From positions 1 to 64,000 of the forward strand of contig NZ_PYVZ01000020.1 in NCBI RefSeq assembly GCF_003056405.1: 64,000 nt of DNA, written 5' to 3'. The notes under the pieces were generated by a model that saw only the letters and a program-made list of their open reading frames with translations, was not told the origin of the DNA and did no database searches. The stretch comes from Devosia indica. GTDB lineage: Bacteria; Pseudomonadota; Alphaproteobacteria; Rhizobiales; Devosiaceae. A program made the translations under genes and the position numbers. Below, in pieces: positions 23,671 through 34,714 of the stretch (within the stretch, counting starts at the first letter, position 1; each line of letters opens with the position of its first letter).

Positions 23671-23929
23671 CTGGCCCTACAATCTTTTCGGGTTGAACTC
23701 CGGCAGCCGCCAACATCCAGTTCGCCTCCAGATCATCCCTATGCTGTAGCATCCACTCGGTTACAAGTTTGGTGGCAACTGGCGGTAGCTCTCCTCGAAG
23801 CAACTGCGCGTCGCTCAGACGAAACATTGCTTTCGCCCGACCATAACGCGCGTGCAGATGCGGCGGATTATGATCGAAAAAATACATGAAGATCGTGATG
23901 CCGTAAAACCTTGCGATCTCCGGCATCAT
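23657..23929 (-). CDS. DUF4160 protein
   Basis: 90 residues. MPEIARFYGITIFMYFFDHNPPHLHARYGRAKAMFRL is the diagnostic DUF4160 block, with conserved D-HNPPH-H residues that look like a metal or nucleotide site. The rest (LLRGELPPVATKLVTEWMLQHRDDLEANWMLA) is helical. It is the first gene of a coupled run DUF4160-DUF2442-DUF2442-hlyU, starting 10 bases after the rpoD stop codon on the same strand, so it might be read through from rpoD. The function is not established. Confidence 0.85.
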   Translation of the reverse strand: MMPEIARFYGITIFMYFFDHNPPHLHARYGRAKAMFRLSDAQLLRGELPPVATKLVTEWMLQHRDDLEANWMLAAAGVQPEKIVGPDGRE

Positions 23930-23938
23930 GCGACCTTC

Positions 23939-25987
<2,049 letters not shown>

Positions 25988-26177
25988 CTGGTACTCCTCG
26001 GGACCCACGGGCGAGTGGTCCCGGCTGTGTCTTAGGTGGTGACAACTCAAGACAAGGTAAAGGTTCCATCACCGGAGCGTTAACACGCTCGTGTGACATG
26101 GCTCGCTTTCGGGGATTGTGGCAGTGATTCGCCACAACGCAAAATCGCGCAGCGTCGCCAGTCTCTCGGGTTTCCCC

Positions 26178-28121
26178 TCAAAAACTGCGAGTTGCGCGTC
26201 CCGATAGCGAACCAAATCCTTCGATCAATGCCTCTGTGCCATCGACAGTGGTAATCTGGTTCTTGATGTCCCGCAGCCTTTCAAAGGTTTCTTCGCTCGG
26301 GTCTTCGCCCAGCGCGGCTTCGGCTGCCTTCAGTTCCCTATTTAGCTGAACTTTCTTGTTATGCAAGGCCAGCGCGTGACTTAATCCGGTCTCGGCGTCC
26401 ACCAGGGCCGTCTCTGCGCTCACTTGCCACACACCTTGCCGCGTCAGTGATTCGGTCATTCGCTGCAGCGCCGGACCATGTCCGCGCACCCCAAGCGCCG
26501 CGCGCAAGTCATCGGCCGAGATATCGTGATGCCGGACCACCAGCGCCAGGATATCACCCAGCACCTTCTGCGCCACCGGCGTTTCGCAATCAAGGGCCGC
26601 CAGCGCCTCGAACTGGTCCTCGACAAGCGCCGGGTGATTGACCAGTGTCAGAATGATCGTTGCCTCACGCGGGCTGGCATCCGCTACCGTTCCTGTCCTG
26701 AGCAGGCGCGAATTGCGCAGCGTGTCCGAAACCACCAGGCGCGGTGTGCCGCGACCCGGATAACCATAGGCCCCGCTCTGCCCATAGGCCGGCTTGCCGC
26801 CACCCCGCCAGTTTTCGCGCCCGCCACCCTGGCGCAGCGGCGCAAAGAACGCCTTCAGCTTCTCGTCAAAGGCCTGCGCATAGTGGAAGCGCACTGTGGA
26901 ATCCTGAATGCCATTGGCCCGCTCGCGCAAACGCGCCTGGAGCGCAGCGCGCTCTTCGGGCGCCTCTGGCACCAGCCCGCCGGTCTCAAAACTCCACACC
27001 ATGTCCGAAAGGCTGCGCGCCTTCTCGATCACTTCGGCAAAGGCACCCCGCCCCTGCGCCTTGATCAGGTCGTCCGGATCCTGCCCCTCCGGCAGGGTGG
27101 CAATCTTGACGCTCTTGCCCGGCTTGAGATGCGGCAGGATCAGGTCCGCGGCCCGCTCGGCGGCCTTGAGGCCGGCCTTGTCGCCGTCAAAACACAGGAT
27201 CGGCGTGTCGCTCATCCGCCAGAGCAGTTGGATATGCTCCTCGGTCAGCGCCGTACCCAGCGGCGCCACCGTCCCCTCAAAACCGGCCGCCACCGCCGCA
27301 ATGACATCGAGATAGCCCTCTACGACAATGACGCTTGCCCCGTCCCGCGCAGCCGTACGCGCCGACTGGCCATTGTAGAGCGTCTGCCGCTTGGAAAAGA
27401 GCTGTGTTTCCGGCGAGTTAAGATATTTCGCCGGCACGTCGGGGCTCATCGCCCGCCCGCCAAAGGCAATCACCCGGCCACGGAAATCGGTGATCGGGAA
27501 CATCACCCGGTTGCGGAACCGGTCATAGGTCAGCGGATCATCGTCGCGGCTGGTCACCAGCCCGGCATCGATCATCGCCTGTCCCGATACGCCATTGGCC
27601 GCCAGGTGCTCCTTGAGCCCGTTGCGGCTGTCCGGCGCAAAGCCGATCCTGAACCGGGCCTGGCTGGCCGGCGTCACTCCGCGTTCAAACAGATAGCCCC
27701 GCGCCTGCGCCCCGATATTGTGCGACAGCGCCGCTTCGAAATATTTCGTCGCCAGTTCCATCACGTCGGCCAGCCCACGCTGCGCCGCTTCACGCTTTTC
27801 GGTGCGCTCGTCCCGCGCCGGCATCTGCACGCCCGCCATGCCGGCCAGTTTTTCCACCGCCTCGGGAAAGCTCATCCCGGCCTTTTCGGTCAGAAAACGG
27901 AAATGGTCGCCCGTGGCCCCGCAGCCAAAGCAGTGATAGATGCCGCGCCGGTCATCGGCATGAAAGCTCGGGCTTTTCTCGGCGTGAAACGGGCAGCAGG
28001 CCCACATATCACCTTTGCCCGGCTGACTCTTGCGCTTGTCCCAAAGCACGTGTTCGCCCACCACCTGCGTAATCGGCAGGCGCTGGCGGATTTCGTCCAG
28101 GAACGTATCGGTAAAGCGCAT
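26178..28121 (-). CDS. dnaG: DNA primase
   Basis: 647 residues. The CHC2 zinc finger lies at the N-terminus (CPFHAEKSPSFHADDRRGIYHCFGCGATG, about 42-70). The Toprim catalytic core has VIVVEGYLDVIAAVAAGF (metal Glu), CFDGDKAGLKAAERAADL (DGD) and ATLPEGQDPDDLIKAQG. The C-terminal helicase-binding domain (about 475-640) is DnaB-interacting. It makes RNA primers for replication. It is followed by rpoD after a 190-base gap that I read as containing the rpoD promoter region. In related genomes yqeY sits directly upstream; here four other genes intervene. Confidence 0.96.
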   Translation of the reverse strand: MRFTDTFLDEIRQRLPITQVVGEHVLWDKRKSQPGKGDMWACCPFHAEKSPSFHADDRRGIYHCFGCGATGDHFRFLTEKAGMSFPEAVEKLAGMAGVQMPARDERTEKREAAQRGLADVMELATKYFEAALSHNIGAQARGYLFERGVTPASQARFRIGFAPDSRNGLKEHLAANGVSGQAMIDAGLVTSRDDDPLTYDRFRNRVMFPITDFRGRVIAFGGRAMSPDVPAKYLNSPETQLFSKRQTLYNGQSARTAARDGASVIVVEGYLDVIAAVAAGFEGTVAPLGTALTEEHIQLLWRMSDTPILCFDGDKAGLKAAERAADLILPHLKPGKSVKIATLPEGQDPDDLIKAQGRGAFAEVIEKARSLSDMVWSFETGGLVPEAPEERAALQARLRERANGIQDSTVRFHYAQAFDEKLKAFFAPLRQGGGRENWRGGGKPAYGQSGAYGYPGRGTPRLVVSDTLRNSRLLRTGTVADASPREATIILTLVNHPALVEDQFEALAALDCETPVAQKVLGDILALVVRHHDISADDLRAALGVRGHGPALQRMTESLTRQGVWQVSAETALVDAETGLSHALALHNKKVQLNRELKAAEAALGEDPSEETFERLRDIKNQITTVDGTEALIEGFGSLSGRATRSF

Positions 28122-28178
28122 ATGTGTTATCTAGGCGCTCACAGCGCCCAAGTCATCAGCAGAGAGTTTTCCACAGCC

Positions 28179-28568
28179 ATGCCCAAAGCCAAGATGCCCG
28201 TCGCCGTCCTGATCGCCCTCACTGCAGGGCCGGCGCTGGCTATTGGCATGACGCTTTGGGTGGTCAACGACATGGTGCCGGCCTGTGTCGTCACCGAGGC
28301 CCAGCGCCTCACCGCTCCCGATGGCGAGTATGATCTGGTCACCTTCTCCCGGGCCTGCGGCGAGACGCCGCCCAATATCCAGGCGGCCCTCGTCCCGCCG
28401 GGTGAAGCGGTGCCGTTCGACGCGGCCAGCTTTGTGTCGGTCGCCGAGGCCACCGAACTCACCCCGCGCTGGACTGCCGAGGGCCAGATCGAGATCACCC
28501 TGCCCCAGACCGGTGAAGTGCTGCGTCAGGACGAGGCAGTGGCAGGCATCACCATCGACTACCGCTGA
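28179..28568 (+). CDS. Small secreted or membrane-anchored protein of unknown function
   Basis: 129 residues. The N-terminal hydrophobic stretch MPKAKMPVAVLIALTAGPALAIGMTLWVVND is a signal anchor or signal peptide. The exported part has two Cys (VPACVVTEAQRL, TFSRACGETPPN) that could form a disulfide, and ends in beta-rich sequence (EGQIEITLPQTGEVLRQDEAV). No family is recognised. It is divergent from dnaG, with 57 bases between the starts, and convergent with the HdeD gene. Coding is supported by signal-peptide structure and a codon pattern like that of its neighbours. Confidence 0.6.
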   Translation: MPKAKMPVAVLIALTAGPALAIGMTLWVVNDMVPACVVTEAQRLTAPDGEYDLVTFSRACGETPPNIQAALVPPGEAVPFDAASFVSVAEATELTPRWTAEGQIEITLPQTGEVLRQDEAVAGITIDYR

Positions 28569-28581
28569 ACCAGCGTGCCAA

Positions 28582-29142
28582 TCACGCCTTGCTCGCCTGG
28601 TACAGTCGCCAGGCCCAGCCGAACAGGCCGATGGCAAAGATGATCAGCAGGATGCCGCCGATGATCATCCCCACCCATGCGCTGAGCAGCGGGAACAGCA
28701 GCAGGACCAGCCCCAGCAGCACATAGGATGCGCCCGACAGCACCACCGGCCAGATCCGCGCATAGCTCTCGCGCTCCCGCACGATCACCACGATCTGCAT
28801 CACGCCGACGACAATCGCCGCCAGTCCCACCAGGGTGGAAATGAAGGTCACGGTGAAAATGGTGGCCAGCAATGGACTGATCAGGATCACCACGCCCAGC
28901 ACCAGCGAGGCGGCATTGGCCACCACGTCGAACCAGTAATTCCCGCTCTTGCCACCACCAAAGGTCAGGCTCCAAAGCCCCAGCGCGCCGTCGATCAACA
29001 GCAAGATGCCGCCGAACACCAGCAGCACCGCAAGCGCCTCCAGCGGCCAGATCACCGCATAGAGTCCTGCCACCAGCATCAGTAGGCCACGCAATGCCGT
29101 TGCCAATGCAAACCGTTTTCTGGTCTCAGACGAAACAGGCAT
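28582..29142 (-). CDS. HdeD-family (DUF308) membrane protein
   Basis: 186 residues with about six membrane helices, including RGLLMLVAGLYAVIWPLEALAVLLVFGGILLLIDGALGL and a second repeat VVANAASLVLGVVILISPLLATIF. This matches the DUF308/HdeD family, in which E. coli HdeD contributes to acid resistance. The mechanism is unknown. It is preceded by AAGGAGGG on the minus strand. It is one of the genes lying between dnaG and yqeY. Confidence 0.87.
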   Translation of the reverse strand: MPVSSETRKRFALATALRGLLMLVAGLYAVIWPLEALAVLLVFGGILLLIDGALGLWSLTFGGGKSGNYWFDVVANAASLVLGVVILISPLLATIFTVTFISTLVGLAAIVVGVMQIVVIVRERESYARIWPVVLSGASYVLLGLVLLLFPLLSAWVGMIIGGILLIIFAIGLFGWAWRLYQASKA

Positions 29143-29323
29143 TTCACCCTCCTTGCGGCAAGCCGCATCCCATTCACAAGCCGCAGATTAGCCCTACTTG
29201 CAGAGTCGCCCAAGCTTTTGCCGACTATAGATTTTCTACAGCAGTCAGGCCAAATTGTGTATTGCGCCTGTTTCTGGTCCGTGGAATGTGGCGCCATACC
29301 CTCCTCCCGCTGCGGCCCTGACC

Positions 29324-30514
29324 ATGACCCTGCCCCTGCTTGCCCTGTTTCTGGCGGCCTTTGCCTTCGGCACAGCCGAATTCGTCATTGCCGGGGTGCT
29401 GCCCGACGTCGCCCTGGGGCTCGGCGTATCCATTCCCGTGGCTGGCTATTTGGTCTCCGGCTACGCTATCGGCATTGCCATTGGTGGCCCGGCCCTGGCC
29501 GTCCTGTCCAAGAAGATGAACCGCAAGCTGCTCGTCATCCTGCTTGGCCTCGGCTTCACCATGGGCCAGGCGCTCTGCGCTATCGCGCCCAATTTCGAGC
29601 TGCTGCTTATTGCCCGCATTTTCGTGTCGGTGCTTCACGGCGCCTATTTCGGCATCGCCTTTGTTCTGGCCACCAGCATTGTGCCGCCAGAGCGGCGTGG
29701 CTTTGCCATGGCGCTGATCCTCTCGGGCCTCACCGTATCCAACGTTCTGGGCGTGCCGGGCGGCACGGCGATCGGGACGATGCTGGGTTGGCGCGCCACC
29801 TTCTGGGCCGTAGGCCTGCTCGGCCTCGCAGCAACCCTGGTCATTGCCGCCGTGCTCCCCGCCCGGGCCGGTTCAGGCGCGGCCCAGGGCAGCTTTCGGC
29901 GCGAATTCGCCGCCCTTGGTCGCCAGCAGGTCTTCCTTGGTTTTCTCATCGCCATCCTGGTGATGATCGGGCAATACAGTCTCTTTACCTATATCGCCCC
30001 GCTGCTGCTGACAGTCACCAATCTGGGCGTCGAGGCGGTTCCCGTCATTCTGCTGCTTTACGGCACCGGCGCGACCATTGGCGTGTTCATCGGAGGCCGG
30101 TTGGCCGACTGGCGGCTCCTGCCCTCCCTGCTTTTTATTTTGATCACGCAGACATTCCTTTTTATCGGCCTCTACTTCGCCGCGCCCTATGCCATCCCAA
30201 TGTCGGTTGGGGTCATTCTCTGGGGCGGCGCCACCTTCGCCTTTGGATCGCCGTTGCAGTCACGCATGCTGATCTGGGCCGCTGACGGCCCGAACCTGAC
30301 ATCAGCGCTGATCCCCGCCGGGTTCAATATCGGTATCGCCATCGGCGCCGTCCTGGGCGCAGCACTGATCGAAGCGGGGCTGGGCTATCAATCCCTGCCG
30401 CTGATCGGCGCCGTCTCACTTGCCTTCGCCGTGGTGATTGCTGCCCTCTCGGCCATTCTGGAGCGCCGCAGCAGCACCGTCCCGCCGCTCCCGGAAGGCG
30501 TTCCCGCGCAATAG
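29324..30514 (+). CDS. MFS efflux transporter (AraJ/YdhP-like)
   Basis: 396 residues from ATG 29324, which opens directly into helix 1 (MTLPLLALFLAAFAFGTAEF); an in-frame start at 29255 adds a Pro-rich stretch and is rejected. Twelve membrane helices are predicted, with the drug/sugar efflux MFS markers FGTAEFVIAGVLPDVA, SGYAIGIAIGGPALAVLSKKMNRK and a central loop near residue 190. The family includes E. coli AraJ and YdhP, with poorly defined substrates. It is monocistronic, between HdeD and the diguanylate cyclase gene. Confidence 0.87.
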   Translation: MTLPLLALFLAAFAFGTAEFVIAGVLPDVALGLGVSIPVAGYLVSGYAIGIAIGGPALAVLSKKMNRKLLVILLGLGFTMGQALCAIAPNFELLLIARIFVSVLHGAYFGIAFVLATSIVPPERRGFAMALILSGLTVSNVLGVPGGTAIGTMLGWRATFWAVGLLGLAATLVIAAVLPARAGSGAAQGSFRREFAALGRQQVFLGFLIAILVMIGQYSLFTYIAPLLLTVTNLGVEAVPVILLLYGTGATIGVFIGGRLADWRLLPSLLFILITQTFLFIGLYFAAPYAIPMSVGVILWGGATFAFGSPLQSRMLIWAADGPNLTSALIPAGFNIGIAIGAVLGAALIEAGLGYQSLPLIGAVSLAFAVVIAALSAILERRSSTVPPLPEGVPAQ

Positions 30515-30639
30515 AAACAATGCGTTAAGCTTTCGCTCACCAGACCAGCACTATCCCGCAATCCGTAACCTTCCATTGCGGGATTCCGCGCTAAGAGGAC
30601 GTCTTTGCGGGCCAGACTTGGCCTGTCTGGTGAACCAAG

Positions 30640-31779
30640 ATGATCGACAACGCCACATTGCTGATCGGCATTGCCTTTTCAGGCGCCGCCTTGGTGCTGG
30701 CGCTGGTCATCGGCTGGCTGAATTCACGGGCCGAAATCTACCTCATCCATGGCGCCACCGGCATTGGCCTTGTTGTACTGGCCCTGGGCGCACTTGGCGT
30801 GCGCGGCGACACCTATTCGGTGTTGAGCCTGCTCATTCCCTTTCCCACCCTCCTGGCCGGCATTGCCTATGTCTATTCCGGGTCACGCCTGTTCAATCAC
30901 AAGCCGGCACGTCCCGCCCTGTTCGTCGGCGCAGCGGCGATCATTACGACCGCCATCCCGCTCTTGCTGGGCCTGTCCGGGCTCGGCACGCTCATGCTCA
31001 ACCTCTGTGCTGCGATCATCCTGGCACTGTGCGGCGTCGAGTTCTGGCGTGGCCGCGAAGATGCCCGGACGGCCATGGCGGCCAATGCCATCATCTATGG
31101 CCTGGTCGCGGCTTCATTCCTCGCCTGCGCAATTGTGCTGCTTGTAGAAGGACAATGGGTTCTCGACGCCCCGCCCGATAATCTGGCCGAAGACATCAAC
31201 TCCATCATGTCCCTGGTGGGCCTGACCGGCATTGGCGCGATCACTCTCACCCTGCACCATGCCCGCGCCGCCCGGCGGCATCGCATGGAGGCGAACACGG
31301 ACGCCCTGACCGGCGTGCTCAATCGGCGTGCCTTGTTCCGGCGCTTCAGTGAAGACGCACCGGCAACCGGGCTGGCCGTCATCATGTTCGATCTCGATCA
31401 CTTCAAGCAGATCAACGACCATCTCGGCCACGCCCATGGTGATATGGTGCTCATGCGCTTTGCCGATATCCTGCGCGATGAATTGCGCCATAGCGACATC
31501 ATCGCCCGCCTCGGCGGCGAAGAATTCTGCGCCATCCTGCCCGGCCGCGACCGCGATTCTGCCGGCCAGGTGGCCGAGAGGATCAGGCGGGCCTTCGACG
31601 ATCTGGCTTTGCCGATTGGCAGTGAAAAGAAAACCGCCACTGTCAGCGCGGGTCTGGCGACCGCTGGCAAGGACGAAACCTTCTCCTCGGTCCTCAGCCG
31701 CGCCGACGCCGCGCTCTACAAGGCCAAGCAGGCCGGCCGCAACCAGGTGCACATCGCCCCGTTCCGCCTGGTGGCCTGA
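30640..31779 (+). CDS. Membrane diguanylate cyclase (GGDEF domain)
   Basis: 379 residues. Six to seven membrane helices fill the N-terminus (about 5-210). The GGDEF domain (about 220-375) has DALTGVLNRRALFRRF, MFDLDHFKQINDHLGHAHGD and the active motif GGEEF (ARLGGEEFCAILPG). RHSD five residues before GGEEF matches the product-inhibition I-site RxxD. It should make cyclic di-GMP and be feedback-inhibited. The membrane part does not match a named sensor that I can identify. It is convergent with yqeY, sharing a hairpin at the two stop codons. Confidence 0.9.
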   Translation: MIDNATLLIGIAFSGAALVLALVIGWLNSRAEIYLIHGATGIGLVVLALGALGVRGDTYSVLSLLIPFPTLLAGIAYVYSGSRLFNHKPARPALFVGAAAIITTAIPLLLGLSGLGTLMLNLCAAIILALCGVEFWRGREDARTAMAANAIIYGLVAASFLACAIVLLVEGQWVLDAPPDNLAEDINSIMSLVGLTGIGAITLTLHHARAARRHRMEANTDALTGVLNRRALFRRFSEDAPATGLAVIMFDLDHFKQINDHLGHAHGDMVLMRFADILRDELRHSDIIARLGGEEFCAILPGRDRDSAGQVAERIRRAFDDLALPIGSEKKTATVSAGLATAGKDETFSSVLSRADAALYKAKQAGRNQVHIAPFRLVA

Positions 31780-31791
31780 TCCGGGTCAGGC
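31774..31791. terminator. Compact hairpin overlapping two convergent stop codons
   Basis: GCCTGA (31774-31779) pairs with TCAGGC (31786-31791) around TCCGGG. The left arm contains the stop of the diguanylate cyclase gene and the right arm the stop of yqeY. There is no T-run, so it is only a weak candidate for a shared terminator. Confidence 0.4.
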
Positions 31792-32238
31792 GCTCAGCGC
31801 TGCCCGCACCAAGCCACTCGCCTTGCCGAAATCGATACGTCCCGGATAGTCCGCCTTGAGCTGGGCAATGACCTTGCCCATGTCCTTGGGGCCCTCGGCG
31901 CCGGTCGCCGCAATGGCAGCGGTGATGGCGGCGGCAACGTCCTCGTCGCTCAGAGCCTTGGGCAGGAACTCGTTGAGAATGTCGATCTCTTCCTTTTCCA
32001 CCGTGGCCAGATCGCTGCGCCCGGCCTGCGCATAAATGGCAAAGCTCTCTTCGCGCTGCTTCACCATTTTCTGGATCATGGCCAGAATCTCGTCATTGGT
32101 GGCCGGGCCCTTGCCCTCGCCGCGATTGGCAATATCGCGGTCCTTGATCGCCGAATTGATCGAACGCAATGTCGCTGTGCGCCGCTGATCCCGGGCCTTG
32201 AGCGCCAGTTTGAGCCCTTCGCTGATGTCTTCGCGCAT
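31786..32238 (-). CDS. yqeY: GatB/YqeY-domain protein
   Basis: 150 residues from ATG 32238; a longer frame from 32289 is rejected because MREDISEGLKLALKARDQRRTATLRSI is the canonical YqeY start. The domain resembles the tRNA-binding tail of the GatB amidotransferase subunit (EEIDILNEFLPKALSDEDVAAAI, GAEGPKDMGKVIAQLKADYPGRIDFGKASGLVRAAL). Its role is thought to touch tRNA charging or amidation, but it is not defined. In related genomes it stands with dnaG and rpoD and opposite carA; here it is still opposite carA, with 191 bases between the starts. Confidence 0.9.
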   Translation of the reverse strand: MREDISEGLKLALKARDQRRTATLRSINSAIKDRDIANRGEGKGPATNDEILAMIQKMVKQREESFAIYAQAGRSDLATVEKEEIDILNEFLPKALSDEDVAAAITAAIAATGAEGPKDMGKVIAQLKADYPGRIDFGKASGLVRAALSA

Positions 32239-32429
32239 GTGTCGTCTGGCTCCTTGCCATGCAATTTGTCGCTCCCATATAGGCAACAAACGCAGCCTTC
32301 GCCACTTGCGCTGTCTGCCATGGCCTTCTAAGAGGAGGCCTCAACCGACATCATTGCCGCGGCTGTGGGCAGGCCTCCCCGCCACCACTCATGCCGCGCG
32401 CCCCGATAAACCGAGCTTGGAGATCCAAA

Positions 32430-33641
32430 GTGACCGGCTGGCAGCAGACCCCCGCGACCGCAGTTCTGATTCTGGCAGACGGCACCCGCTTGGAAGGTTT
32501 CGGCCTCGGCGCTGTCGGCCATGCGGCCGGTGAAGTGTGTTTCAACACCGCCATGACCGGTTATCAGGAGGTCCTCACCGACCCATCCTATGCCGGCCAG
32601 ATCATCACCTTCACCTTCCCCCATATCGGCAATGTCGGCACCAATGACGAAGATATCGAGACGGTGAACATGGCCGCTCTTTCGGGCGTGCGCGGCGTCG
32701 TGCTCAAGGCGGACATCACCAACCCGTCCAACTACCGCGCTGCCGAAAAGCTCGACGCCTGGCTCAAGAAGCGCAACATTATCGGCATCGCCGGTATCGA
32801 CACCCGCGCCCTGACTGCCCTGATCCGCGAAAAGGGCATGCCCAATGGCGTCATTGCCCATGAGCCGACCGGCCAGTTCGACGAAGGCTCGATTGCCGCC
32901 GAACTCAAGGCCTTCCCCGGTCTCGAAGGTCTCGACCTCGCCAAGGAAGTCACCACCGCCCAGACCTATCACTGGGACCAGACCGGCTGGCAGTGGAATG
33001 TCGGCTACGGCACGCTTGAAAATCCCGAATTCCGCGTCGTGGCCATCGATTACGGCGCCAAGCGCAACATCCTGCGCTGTCTCGCCGATCAGGGTGCCAA
33101 GGTCACCGTCGTGCCTGCCACCGCAAGCGCGGCCGACATTCTTGCCCACAATCCCGATGCGGTCTTCCTCTCCAATGGCCCCGGCGATCCGGCCGAGACC
33201 GGCAAATATGCCGTCCCCACCATCCAGAAGCTGATGGAAACCGGCAAGCCCATGTTCGGCATCTGCCTTGGCCACCAGCTCATGGGTCTGGCCCTGGGCG
33301 GCAAGACCTCCAAGATGCATCAGGGCCATCATGGCGCCAATCACCCGGTCAAGGACCTGACCACCGGCAAGGTCGAGATCACCTCGATGAACCACGGTTT
33401 CGCCGTGGATGCCGACAGCCTGCCCGCCGGCGTCACCCAGACCCATGTTTCCCTGTTCGACGGCTCCAATGCGGGCCTGGCCGTGGATGGCAAGCCGATC
33501 TTCTCGGTGCAGTACCACCCCGAAGCCAGCCCCGGCCCCAAGGACAGCCACTATCTGTTTACGCGCTTCCTCAACCAGGTCCGCAAGCAGAAGGGCCTGC
33601 CCGAAAAGGCGGAATATGTTGCGCCGGGCGCTGCGGCCTGA
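32430..33641 (+). CDS. carA: Carbamoyl-phosphate synthase small (glutaminase) subunit
   Basis: 403 residues from GTG 32430, which has TTGGAGAT just upstream; an in-frame start at 32391 has no such site. The N-terminal small-subunit domain (TAVLILADGTRLEGFGLGA, GEVCFNTAMTGYQEVLTDPSY) is followed by the class I glutamine amidotransferase domain with the nucleophile Cys in MFGICLGHQLMGLALGG and His-Glu in YHPEASPGP. It releases ammonia from glutamine for CarB, feeding arginine and pyrimidine synthesis. The partner carB starts about 28 kb downstream, at 61587. Confidence 0.95.
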   Translation: MTGWQQTPATAVLILADGTRLEGFGLGAVGHAAGEVCFNTAMTGYQEVLTDPSYAGQIITFTFPHIGNVGTNDEDIETVNMAALSGVRGVVLKADITNPSNYRAAEKLDAWLKKRNIIGIAGIDTRALTALIREKGMPNGVIAHEPTGQFDEGSIAAELKAFPGLEGLDLAKEVTTAQTYHWDQTGWQWNVGYGTLENPEFRVVAIDYGAKRNILRCLADQGAKVTVVPATASAADILAHNPDAVFLSNGPGDPAETGKYAVPTIQKLMETGKPMFGICLGHQLMGLALGGKTSKMHQGHHGANHPVKDLTTGKVEITSMNHGFAVDADSLPAGVTQTHVSLFDGSNAGLAVDGKPIFSVQYHPEASPGPKDSHYLFTRFLNQVRKQKGLPEKAEYVAPGAAA

Positions 33642-33683
33642 TCCACTCGAGGTCTCTCCACGAGTCTGTCCCGCAGCACGTCC

Positions 33684-34400
33684 ATGAACAAAGATATTGT
33701 TGAAGGCCTCAAGGGCGGCGCCATCATCGCGCTGTCCGCCTCCCCCTTTGCGGTCCTGTTCGGCGCCGTCGCGGTCGACAATGGCCTGACCGTTCTCGAT
33801 GCGGCCCTGATGAGCGCCACCATCTATGCCGGTGCCAGCCAGCTTGTCGGCATCGAGCTGTTCGGCCAGCACGTCGCCCCCTGGCTCATCGTGCTCTCCA
33901 TCTTCGCCGTCAATTTCCGGCATATTCTCTATTCGGCAGCTATCGCCCGGCATATCCGCGGCTATAGCTTCCTGCAGAAGGCCATTGCCTTCTTCTTCCT
34001 CATCGACCCGCAATTTGCCGAAGCAATCCGCCGCGCCGAACAGGGCAGAGCGCTGACCTTTACCTGGTATATGGCCTTCGCCCTGGTCATCTATTTCCCC
34101 TGGCTGTTCTTTTCGACACTCGGCGCCTGGTTCGGCTCCATGCTGGGCGATCCCAGGGTCTGGGCCATCGATGTGCTGCTGCCCGTCTATTTTCTGGGGC
34201 TGGTCCTGGGTTTTCGACGCAAGCCTGGGTTCTATCCGGTCGTCGCGGCCAGCATGGCTGGCTCGGTCGCCGGCTATTACCTTGTCGGCTCGCCCTGGCA
34301 TGTGAGCATCGGCGCCATTTGCGGCGTCCTGGTTGCTGCCCTCCTGCCCCTGCCAGCCCAGCCGGTCGCAACACAAGTCAGCGAAGAGGCCACCTCCTGA
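33684..34400 (+). CDS. azlC: AzlC-family branched-chain amino acid exporter, large subunit
   Basis: 238 residues with about seven membrane helices. The family pattern is clear: GAIIALSASPFAVLFGAVAV, SATIYAGASQLVGIELFG and SIFAVNFRHILYSAAIARH. With AzlD it exports branched-chain or related amino acids. Its stop overlaps the azlD start (TGATG), so the pair is coupled. It follows carA by 42 bases on the same strand and could share its transcript. Confidence 0.9.
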   Translation: MNKDIVEGLKGGAIIALSASPFAVLFGAVAVDNGLTVLDAALMSATIYAGASQLVGIELFGQHVAPWLIVLSIFAVNFRHILYSAAIARHIRGYSFLQKAIAFFFLIDPQFAEAIRRAEQGRALTFTWYMAFALVIYFPWLFFSTLGAWFGSMLGDPRVWAIDVLLPVYFLGLVLGFRRKPGFYPVVAASMAGSVAGYYLVGSPWHVSIGAICGVLVAALLPLPAQPVATQVSEEATS

Positions 34401-34705
34401 TGGACGATCTCTCCACGCTCTGGCTGATCCTGGCCGCCGCGCTCGCCACCTACGCAACCCGCGTCGGCGGCTATGTGCTCATCACCCGCATGCGCACCCT
34501 GCCGCCCCGGCTCGAACAGGCGCTCAATGCCGTCCCGGCGGCCGTGCTGACCACCCTCTGGGCACCGGCCTTCTTCACCAATGGCTGGGATGTGCGCCTG
34601 GCCCTGATTGCTGCGGCGCTGGTCAGCCTGCGCTATCCTGGACTCATCATGCTCGCCGCCGGCTGGGCCGCCGCCATGCTGGCGCGCCACGCCTTCGGGC
34701 TCTGA
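34400..34705 (+). CDS. azlD: AzlD-family branched-chain amino acid exporter, small subunit
   Basis: 101 residues with about three to four membrane helices (WLILAAALATYATRVGGYVLI, LNAVPAAVLTTLWAPAFF, ALVSLRYPGLIMLAAGWAAAML). ATG 34400 overlaps the azlC stop; a longer in-frame start at 34319 lies inside azlC and is rejected. It is the obligate partner of AzlC. It ends 9 bases before the convergent metallopeptidase gene. Confidence 0.88.
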   Translation: MDDLSTLWLILAAALATYATRVGGYVLITRMRTLPPRLEQALNAVPAAVLTTLWAPAFFTNGWDVRLALIAAALVSLRYPGLIMLAAGWAAAMLARHAFGL

Positions 34706-34714
34706 TCCGACCGG

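Noticed and set aside
26478..28568. 696-residue plus-strand frame opposite dnaG
   Set aside because: dnaG is unmistakable on the minus strand. Only the last 129 codons (from 28179), which lie outside dnaG and start with a signal sequence, are kept as a gene.
32328..34457. 709-residue minus-strand frame opposite carA and azlC
   Set aside because: carA and azlC carry complete family motifs on the plus strand. The antisense frame is Gly/Asp/Ala-rich with no domain.
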